A DNA stretch of 64,000 nt from Clostridia bacterium (GTDB lineage Bacteria > Bacillota > Clostridia > Christensenellales > Borkfalkiaceae). The stretch covers positions 180,674 through 244,673 of the forward strand of contig JAFQEA010000005.1 in the NCBI GenBank assembly GCA_017399185.1, given 5' to 3'. The notes beneath the pieces were generated by a model, which made no database searches, was not told where the DNA came from, and saw nothing but the letters and a program-made list of their open reading frames with translations. Of this stretch, positions 59,487 to 64,000 are shown one piece after another. A program made the position numbers and the translations under genes. How positions within the stretch are numbered: position 1 is the stretch's first letter; each line of letters begins with the position of its first letter.

Positions 59487-61574
59487 ATGGAAGTTATACT
59501 TGCAAAAAACAGCGGGTTTTGCTCGGGTGTAAAAAAGGCTTACGACACGGCGCTTTCTTTAGCCGGGCAGGACGTAACGATTTACGGCGAGCTTGTGCAT
59601 AATAATTCAGTAACCGATAAGTTAAAAAGCGTAGGCGTTAACACGGTTGAACGACTTGAAGACGTAAAAACGTCAAAGGTTCTTATACGCTCGCACGGCG
59701 TTAAAAAAAGTGATTTGGATTATTTTGCAGGAAAGGGCATAGAAGTTATTGATTGCACTTGTCCCTTCGTTAAGCGGATACATAATATTATCGAAGAGTA
59801 CTCATTTAAGGGTTATCAAATAATTTTATTGGGGGACAGCACCCATCCCGAAGTCATCGGGGCGGCGGGCTGGTCAAAAACGCCCGTTATCGTTACAGAC
59901 CGTTTTGACCCCGATTACGACTATAATCAGCACGAAAAATTGTGTGTATTGGCCCAAACTACCTTTTCAAGTGAAAAATTTGCGAATTTTTTAGATTTTT
60001 TTATGAAAAATTGCAAAAAAACAGTTGAGATTTTTCAAACTATCTGCTATACTACAAGGGAGCGTCAGAAAGAGACGTTATTACTTTCCCAAAAGTGCGA
60101 CGCAATGATAGTTGTCGGCGGCAAAACAAGTAGCAATACAGCCAAGCTTTACGAGATTTGCTGTAACAACTGCGCCGTTGTTGATTGGGTAGAAAACAGT
60201 CAAAATTTTGATGCATCAAAGTATGTCAATTATTTAAAGGTAGGTATTGTATCGGGGGCATCTACTCCACCCGAACAAACAATGGAGGTTTTCTCAAACA
60301 TGGAAGAAGTAGTCACTGAAGTTAAAACTGTAAACGAGATGGAAGAAGCTGTTGCTAAATTGGAAAATGGCCAACAAAAATTCAGAAAGGGGCAAAAAAT
60401 AGTTGCAACTATTTCTTCTGCTACGGATGAAGGTTTAGCTTTATACATCAATAACACCAAAAAGGAAATCCTTTTGCCTAAAGAAGAGCTTTCTTGCGAA
60501 AAATACGTTAAACAAGAATACGCAGCTAAAGTAGGCGAAGAAATCGAAGTCCTTATTATTGGTCTCAACCCAGTTCTTTTATCAGAAAAAGCTATCAAAG
60601 CACTCGCTGAAGAAGAAAAAGAAATCGAAGAGATTAAGAACGGTAAACTGTTCAACGTTACCATCGAAGGTACAAACAAGGGCGGTTTAACCGCAAGACT
60701 CGGTTCTTACGGCGTATTCATCCCATCATCACAAATTAGAATCGGTTTCGTTAAAGATTTAGATAAGTACGTAGGCAAGACTTTAAGAGTTAAAGCTGAA
60801 AGAGTTGAAACTGCTGAAAGAAGAAAACAAATCGTTGCTTCTCAAAGGGTTATTTTAGAAGCTGAAAAGGCTGAAAGAGAAGCTCAACGCGCTCAAAAGG
60901 AAGAAGCTTTCTTCTCAAGCGTTGTTCTTGGCGACGTTGTTGTTGGTAAAGTTGTTAGATTCTCATCTTTCGGTGCTTTCGTTGAAGTTAACGGCTTCGA
61001 CTGTCTTGCACACATTTCTGATCTTTCTTGGACAGGTGTTAAGAGCCCTGCAGAAGTTTTAGAAATCGGTAAAGAATATGAATTCAGAGTATTAAAGCTC
61101 GATAAGGAAACAAAGAAAGTTTCTATCGGCTATAAGCAACTTCAACCACGTCCATGGGAAAGTGTTCCAGGCAAATATGCTGTTGGTGATATCGTTACCG
61201 GTAAGATCGTTAGAATCGTTGAATTCGGCGTATTCGTTGAAATCGAAACTGGCGTTGACGGTTTAGTACACATTTCTCAAATTTCACACGAATGGTTAGA
61301 AAAACCAACCGAAGGTCTCAAGGTTGGCGACGAAGTAAAAGCAAAGATTATTTCTATCGATTACGAAAAAGAAAAAATCACTCTCTCTATCAAAGCTTGC
61401 ACACCTGCACCGGAAGCTCCAGCTAAACCAAGAAGAGAAAAAGCTGAAGACGCTGGCGAAGAAAAGCCAAGAAGAAGAGAAAGAAGAGAAAGACCTGCTG
61501 ATGACGGCGAAGTACACGAATGGAAGGATACTGCTTTTAGCGGCGCTTCTATTGCTGAACTTCTCAACAAGTAA
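59487..61574 (+). CDS. ispH: IspH fused to S1 RNA-binding domains
   Basis: 695 residues. Residues 1-270 are IspH (HMBPP reductase), with the three [4Fe-4S] cysteines in SGFCSGVKKA, DCTCPFVKRIH and FQTICYTTRERQ; it makes IPP and DMAPP in the last step of the MEP pathway. Residues 300-660 hold four S1 RNA-binding repeats (e.g. GDVVVGKVVRFSSFGAFVEV, GDIVTGKIVRIVEFGVFVEI) as in ribosomal protein S1, and the end is Arg/Glu-rich. This fusion is known from Clostridia. Codon use becomes strongly biased after the junction. An in-frame ATG at 60300 with GGAGG 11 bases before it could start a separate S1 protein of about 424 residues. Confidence 0.95.
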   Translation: MEVILAKNSGFCSGVKKAYDTALSLAGQDVTIYGELVHNNSVTDKLKSVGVNTVERLEDVKTSKVLIRSHGVKKSDLDYFAGKGIEVIDCTCPFVKRIHNIIEEYSFKGYQIILLGDSTHPEVIGAAGWSKTPVIVTDRFDPDYDYNQHEKLCVLAQTTFSSEKFANFLDFFMKNCKKTVEIFQTICYTTRERQKETLLLSQKCDAMIVVGGKTSSNTAKLYEICCNNCAVVDWVENSQNFDASKYVNYLKVGIVSGASTPPEQTMEVFSNMEEVVTEVKTVNEMEEAVAKLENGQQKFRKGQKIVATISSATDEGLALYINNTKKEILLPKEELSCEKYVKQEYAAKVGEEIEVLIIGLNPVLLSEKAIKALAEEEKEIEEIKNGKLFNVTIEGTNKGGLTARLGSYGVFIPSSQIRIGFVKDLDKYVGKTLRVKAERVETAERRKQIVASQRVILEAEKAEREAQRAQKEEAFFSSVVLGDVVVGKVVRFSSFGAFVEVNGFDCLAHISDLSWTGVKSPAEVLEIGKEYEFRVLKLDKETKKVSIGYKQLQPRPWESVPGKYAVGDIVTGKIVRIVEFGVFVEIETGVDGLVHISQISHEWLEKPTEGLKVGDEVKAKIISIDYEKEKITLSIKACTPAPEAPAKPRREKAEDAGEEKPRRRERRERPADDGEVHEWKDTAFSGASIAELLNK

Positions 61575-61597
61575 TTTTCGATAAAATTCGGTAAATT

Positions 61598-61640
61598 AAG
61601 CAGGTACTTAAGCCCTTAAGTGCCTGCTTGATTTATTTTA
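61598..61640 (+). terminator. Terminator after ispH/S1
   Basis: AAGCAGGTACTTAAG CCC TTAAGTGCCTGCTT then TTTATTTT. Confidence 0.85.
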
Positions 61641-61724
61641 AACTTAAAACTAAATAACGCTAATGGTGTGGTACAAAAGATTTTGAAATCTAATGATTTT
61701 TTTCTAAATCTTACTGAAAATCGC

Positions 61725-61753
61725 TTGACAATCTCGTTGTTTTATTATATTAT
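61725..61753 (+). promoter_or_regulatory. Promoter of the tRNA cluster
   Basis: TTGACA (61725-61730), 17 bases, TATTAT (61748-61753). Confidence 0.75.
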
Positions 61754-61777
61754 ATATGAGCATTGTTGTTGTTGCAA

Positions 61778-61853
61778 CGGGGTGTGGCGCAGTTGGTAGC
61801 GCGCGTGGTTTGGGACCATGAGGTCGTGAGTTCGAGTCTCGTCACCCCGACCA
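61778..61853 (+). tRNA. tRNA-Pro (TGG)
   Basis: CGGGGTG / CACCCCG acceptor; anticodon loop TTTGGGACC gives TGG; CCA encoded. Confidence 0.95.
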
Positions 61854-61869
61854 TTAAAAAGCACTTTGC

Positions 61870-61946
61870 GGGCCTTTAGCTCAGTTGGTTAGAGCAGTCG
61901 GCTCATAACCGATCGGTCCGCGGTTCGAGTCCGTGAAGGCCCACCA
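61870..61946 (+). tRNA. tRNA-Met (CAT), elongator type
   Basis: GGGCCTT / AAGGCCC acceptor with a paired first base, so elongator-like rather than initiator; anticodon loop CTCATAAC gives CAT; CCA encoded. A lysidine-modified tRNA-Ile2 cannot be fully excluded from the anticodon alone. Confidence 0.88.
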
Positions 61947-61969
61947 TTACAAATTAATATTAAAAATAT

Positions 61970-62046
61970 GGCCCGGTAGTTCAGATGGTTAGAACGCCAG
62001 CCTGTCACGTTGGAGGTCGAGGGTTCGAGTCCCTTCCGGGTCGCCA
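61970..62046 (+). tRNA. tRNA-Asp (GTC)
   Basis: GGCCCGG / CCGGGTC acceptor with one G-T pair; anticodon loop CTGTCAC gives GTC; CCA encoded. Confidence 0.94.
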
Positions 62047-62090
62047 TATTTATTAGTTATCCAATGCATTTTTGCATTGGATACAAATTT

Positions 62091-62166
62091 GCCTCGGTAG
62101 CTCAGTCGGTAGAGCAGGAGACTGAAAATCTCCGTGTCGGTGGTTCGATTCCGCCCCGAGGCACCA
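62091..62166 (+). tRNA. tRNA-Phe (GAA)
   Basis: GCCTCGG / CCGAGGC acceptor; anticodon loop CTGAAAAT gives GAA; CCA encoded. Confidence 0.95.
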
Positions 62167-62181
62167 CCCAAAACTAAATAT

Positions 62182-62256
62182 GCTGGTGTGGCTCAATGGC
62201 AGAGCAGCTGATTTGTAATCAGCAGGTTGATGGTTCGACTCCGTTCACCAGCTCCA
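62182..62256 (+). tRNA. tRNA-Thr (TGT)
   Basis: GCTGGTG / CACCAGC acceptor; anticodon loop TTTGTAAT gives TGT; CCA encoded. Confidence 0.95.
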
Positions 62257-62260
62257 AAAT

Positions 62261-62345
62261 GGGGAGTTTCCCGAGCGGCCAAAGGGAGCAGACTGTAAAT
62301 CTGTTGTCAACGACTTCGATGGTTCGAATCCACCACTCCCCACCA
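62261..62345 (+). tRNA. tRNA-Tyr (GTA)
   Basis: GGGGAGT acceptor arm with long variable arm; anticodon loop CTGTAAAT gives GTA; CCA encoded. Confidence 0.94.
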
Positions 62346-62346
62346 G

Positions 62347-62379
62347 AAAAAACGACAAGTTTCGACTTGTCGTTTTTTC
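62347..62379 (+). terminator. Terminator of the tRNA cluster
   Basis: AAAAAACGACAAGT TTCG ACTTGTCGTTTTTT, perfect stem with a UUCG loop. Confidence 0.95.
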
Positions 62380-62383
62380 AATT

Positions 62384-62548
62384 AAATCCGCCTTCTGCGG
62401 AATAAATCCACTTCGTGGATGAAATCGCTGCGCGATGAAATCTTGCTTCGCAAGGTTATATTAGGCGGATTTGATTTCATCTGAAGCCGTAGGCTGAAGA
62501 TTTCATCCAAACTCGTTTGGATTTCATCCTGCAAAGCAGGATTTCATT
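62384..62548. repeat. Array of short hairpins separated by GATGAAATC/GATTTCATC
   Basis: At least six small stem-loops: ATCCACTTCGTGGAT, ATCGCTGCGCGAT, CTTGCTTCGCAAG, AGCCGTAGGCT, ATCCAAACTCGTTTGGAT and ATCCTGCAAAGCAGGAT. In the left half they are separated by GATGAAATC, in the right half by its reverse complement GATTTCATC, and AAATCCGCC (left) pairs with GGCGGATTT (62464-62472) to enclose the first three. It is not a CRISPR array and contains no gene. Confidence 0.7.
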
Positions 62549-62600
62549 AAAATTATCAGGCTTCTGGGATAGTTTTCTTCCCTGCAAGCCTTTTTTCTTT
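62547..62600 (+). terminator. Possible terminator after the hairpin array
   Basis: AGGCTT and AAGCCT arms with inner TGGG/CCC pairing, followed by TTTTTTCTTTTT. Confidence 0.5.
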
Positions 62601-62689
62601 TTACCTGTAAAACACAAATCGTTAACTATATACCCCTTTCGTTCAATTTATGGGGTATCGTTCAATTATTGATTCGCTTAAATAAATTC

Positions 62690-62718
62690 TTGATTTTGGT
62701 CGGATTATATGATATAAT
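62690..62718 (+). promoter_or_regulatory. Promoter of the small membrane protein
   Basis: TTGATT (62690-62695), 17 bases, TATAAT (62713-62718). Confidence 0.75.
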
Positions 62719-62758
62719 AAACTCACCTAAAATCAAGAATTTGACAGGGGGTTGTATT

Positions 62759-63088
62759 ATGCCAGGCAATATTGTTGCTTTTCTTGTAGGTGTTGTATTT
62801 ATTGTTCTTGGAATTTCAAATATGCGAGGAAACATATCCACACTTCATTCCTATCATAGACACCGTGTTTCCGAAGAAGATAGGATACCTTTTGGAAAAC
62901 AAGTGGGTTTAGGTACTATGATTATCGGAATCGGTATAATTATATTCAGCGTTTTGTCTGCTGTAACCCTATATACCGAAAACAACATCTTTATATTAAT
63001 TGGTACTGTGGTTTTGATTGTTGGTATTATTGTAGGACTTATTATTAGTTTTAAGGCTATGATTAAATATAACAAAGGTATCTTTTAA
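62759..63088 (+). CDS. Small three-helix membrane protein
   Basis: 109 residues with three hydrophobic helices (about 5-20, 53-74 and 78-100). Between the first two lies a hydrophilic loop NISTLHSYHRHRVSEEDRIPFGKQ. The ATG at 62759 follows CAGGGGG; a longer frame from 62669 would span the promoter and is rejected. Monocistronic with promoter and terminator. Related small membrane proteins seem common in gut Firmicutes but their function is unknown. Confidence 0.7.
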   Translation: MPGNIVAFLVGVVFIVLGISNMRGNISTLHSYHRHRVSEEDRIPFGKQVGLGTMIIGIGIIIFSVLSAVTLYTENNIFILIGTVVLIVGIIVGLIISFKAMIKYNKGIF

Positions 63089-63145
63089 TTCGACAAATTT
63101 CAATTTATCAAACTAAAATTGTATCAAAATTTTTTGATTATTCAC

Positions 63146-63187
63146 AAAAACGACCTAATTCGAACCACTCGGATTAGGTCGTTTTTA
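63146..63187 (+). terminator. Terminator after the small membrane protein
   Basis: AAAAACGACCTAAT / ATTAGGTCGTTTTT stem. Confidence 0.9.
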
Positions 63188-63190
63188 TTC

Positions 63191-63309
63191 AAGCCGAAAG
63201 GCTTGGTATGTAATCGCGGCTTGCCGTGTATGTCATTTCGACTTGATTACATACAATTAAAATTGATTACATTTCGCTATTACGAATTCCATACACCGCC
63301 TCAGCGGTG
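63191..63309. repeat. Second hairpin-rich non-coding stretch
   Basis: AAGCCGAAAGGCTT, CGGCTTGCCG (63217-63226) and CACCGC-CTCA-GCGGTG (63294-63309) hairpins, and GTATGTAATC (63206-63215) inverted against GATTACATAC (63245-63254) with a further GATTACAT at 63265. The last hairpin runs into ATTTTTATTTT and may terminate transcription. No gene is seen in 63188-63395. Confidence 0.6.
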
Positions 63310-63395
63310 ATTTTTATTTTAGTACAATCATCAAAGCGCACGCCGTAGTGCCATTTTTATTGCAATTTTTTATAAATCAATTTATTTATCTTTAT

Positions 63396-63611
63396 TTATC
63401 TTTTATCTTCATCTTCACTATACTCCAAAATATCGGCGGGTTGACAATCCAATTCTTTGCACAAAGCATTTAAGGTGGAAAATCGAATTGCTGAAATTTT
63501 ACCTGTTTTTATGTTGGATAAATTCGCGTCCGTCAAGCCGATTTTTACGGCAAGGTCTTTCAGTTTTACGCCACGCTCTTTCATTACTTTATCTAATTTT
63601 AATACTATCAT
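63396..63611 (-). CDS. XRE-family regulator (DUF2975 partner)
   Basis: 71 residues, almost wholly a Cro/CI helix-turn-helix: KLKDLAVKIGLTDANLSNIKTGKISAIRFSTLNALCKELDCQPADIL, with an acidic end. Its ATG overlaps the stop of the preceding membrane-protein gene, so they are translated together. Such YozG-like regulators are regularly paired with DUF2975 proteins. Confidence 0.88.
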   Translation of the reverse strand: MIVLKLDKVMKERGVKLKDLAVKIGLTDANLSNIKTGKISAIRFSTLNALCKELDCQPADILEYSEDEDKR

Positions 63612-64000
63612 AATGTTTCGTCTTCATTCTTTTGTAATTCTTTGCCGTATTTGAAAAACAAACCAAACATAAACATAACAATACCCGATATAACTCCACC
63701 AAGCGAAATCGGGAACGTCAATTCGGTTGTAGGGTAGATTATACGTAAAACTGTTGAGCCGACAAGCGCAGGAACAACTGAAATAAGTACTACAAATATA
63801 GCACTCTTTTTCAAATAGTGACTTATTTTTTCTCCAAACGGGGCTTTTTCTTGCTCTACACTTTTGAAAAGGCTTTCGACATTCCAAAGTAACCCGATAC
63901 ACATAAACGCATATAAAGCAAGCGTACCAAATATGCTTGCAGTTTCCGCGACGGAAAATTCTTTAATTGCATTTGTACACGACAGCGCAATCGCCAAAGC
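63608..64000 (-). CDS. DUF2975-like membrane protein (partial at window edge)
   Basis: The visible 129 or so residues contain three hydrophobic segments (TASIFGTLALYAFMCIGLLWNVESLFKSV, IFVVLISVVPALVGSTVLRIIY, ISLGGVISGIVMFMFGLFFKYGKELQ) and the phrase FGLFFKYGKELQKNEDETL, which matches the end of DUF2975 proteins. The true start lies beyond the right edge; the frame is open to the end of the window. Paired with the XRE gene downstream. Confidence 0.75.
   Translation of the reverse strand, partial: ALAIALSCTNAIKEFSVAETASIFGTLALYAFMCIGLLWNVESLFKSVEQEKAPFGEKISHYLKKSAIFVVLISVVPALVGSTVLRIIYPTTELTFPISLGGVISGIVMFMFGLFFKYGKELQKNEDETL

Noticed and set aside
61989..62405. Frames across the tRNA genes on both strands
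   Set aside because: They are made of tRNA sequence and contain typical spurious tRNA translations.
62384..62548. Hairpin array considered as CRISPR or attenuator
   Set aside because: The repeated 9-base spacer is too short for a CRISPR repeat, hairpin sequences differ, and no coding region follows closely.
63119..63310. 63-codon frame after the small membrane protein
   Set aside because: It spans an intrinsic terminator and hairpins and has no ribosome site.

Overview
The window reads as a chromosomal segment of an uncultured, probably gut-dwelling anaerobe of the Bacillota (class Clostridia). The evidence is the moderate-to-low GC content, strong AGGAGG-type ribosome sites, near-consensus sigma-A promoters with 16-18 bp spacers, the cmk-plsC-ispH/S1 gene order typical of Clostridia, a multi-subunit [FeFe] hydrogenase operon, a meso-diaminopimelate MurE, and large surface proteins carrying pectin-lyase and Cys/His-repeat domains. 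The order cannot be fixed from the sequence alone. No rRNA, IS element, prophage or CRISPR array was found.

Layout. (1) 1-3.6 kb: a lipoprotein; a divergent XRE regulator/SLOG-domain pair with palindromic operators around a consensus promoter; an NhaC-type antiporter and rpsT on the minus strand. (2) 3.6-4.5 kb: an AT-rich non-coding divide with DnaA-box matches. (3) 4.5-19.9 kb: a division and cell-wall (dcw) cluster mraZ-rsmH-ftsL-like-ftsI-murE-mraY-murD-ftsW-murA-ftsQ-ftsA-ftsZ, lacking murF, murG and murC at their usual places. It ends in a 1005-residue FtsZ with a roughly 606-residue glutamate-rich N-terminal extension, the most unusual feature of the window. (4) 19.9-31.8 kb: a non-coding repeat region, an acyl-CoA synthetase, a 1666-residue surface protein with two SGNH domains and 23 Cys/His repeats, and a PL9-type pectate-lyase-like surface protein. 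(5) 31.9-37.3 kb: acyl-ACP thioesterase, TetR regulator with a small membrane protein, DUF47/PiT phosphate transport pair, and a TIM-barrel-like lipoprotein. (6) 37.4-45.6 kb: a ten-gene operon encoding a HydABC-like hydrogenase plus a sensor/regulatory module (DRTGG, HATPase, PHP and hydrogenase-like proteins). (7) 45.7-53.1 kb: ABC ATPase, tRNA-Trp, divergent PlsC-like protein, PH-like membrane protein, RNase H, TVP38-like membrane protein, Y-family polymerase and a GalT-like protein that seems to have lost its active site. (8) 53.2-56.8 kb: a biotin-dependent carboxyltransferase operon. (9) 56.9-61.6 kb: flavoprotein, cmk, plsC and an ispH-S1 fusion. (10) 61.7-64 kb: six tRNA genes, two arrays of short hairpins, a small membrane protein, and an XRE/DUF2975-like pair cut by the window edge.

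How the parts fit: the cell makes DAP peptidoglycan, uses hydrogenase-linked fermentation with reduced ferredoxin and NADH, probably moves carboxyl groups between C3/C4 acids through the biotin operon, and may attack plant pectin at its surface. The best candidates for something undescribed are the extended FtsZ paired with an FtsA lacking an obvious membrane-targeting tail, the dispersed 'GCCTATAAGYCGATTAWCG' intergenic element (five copies), and the hairpin array behind the tRNA cluster.
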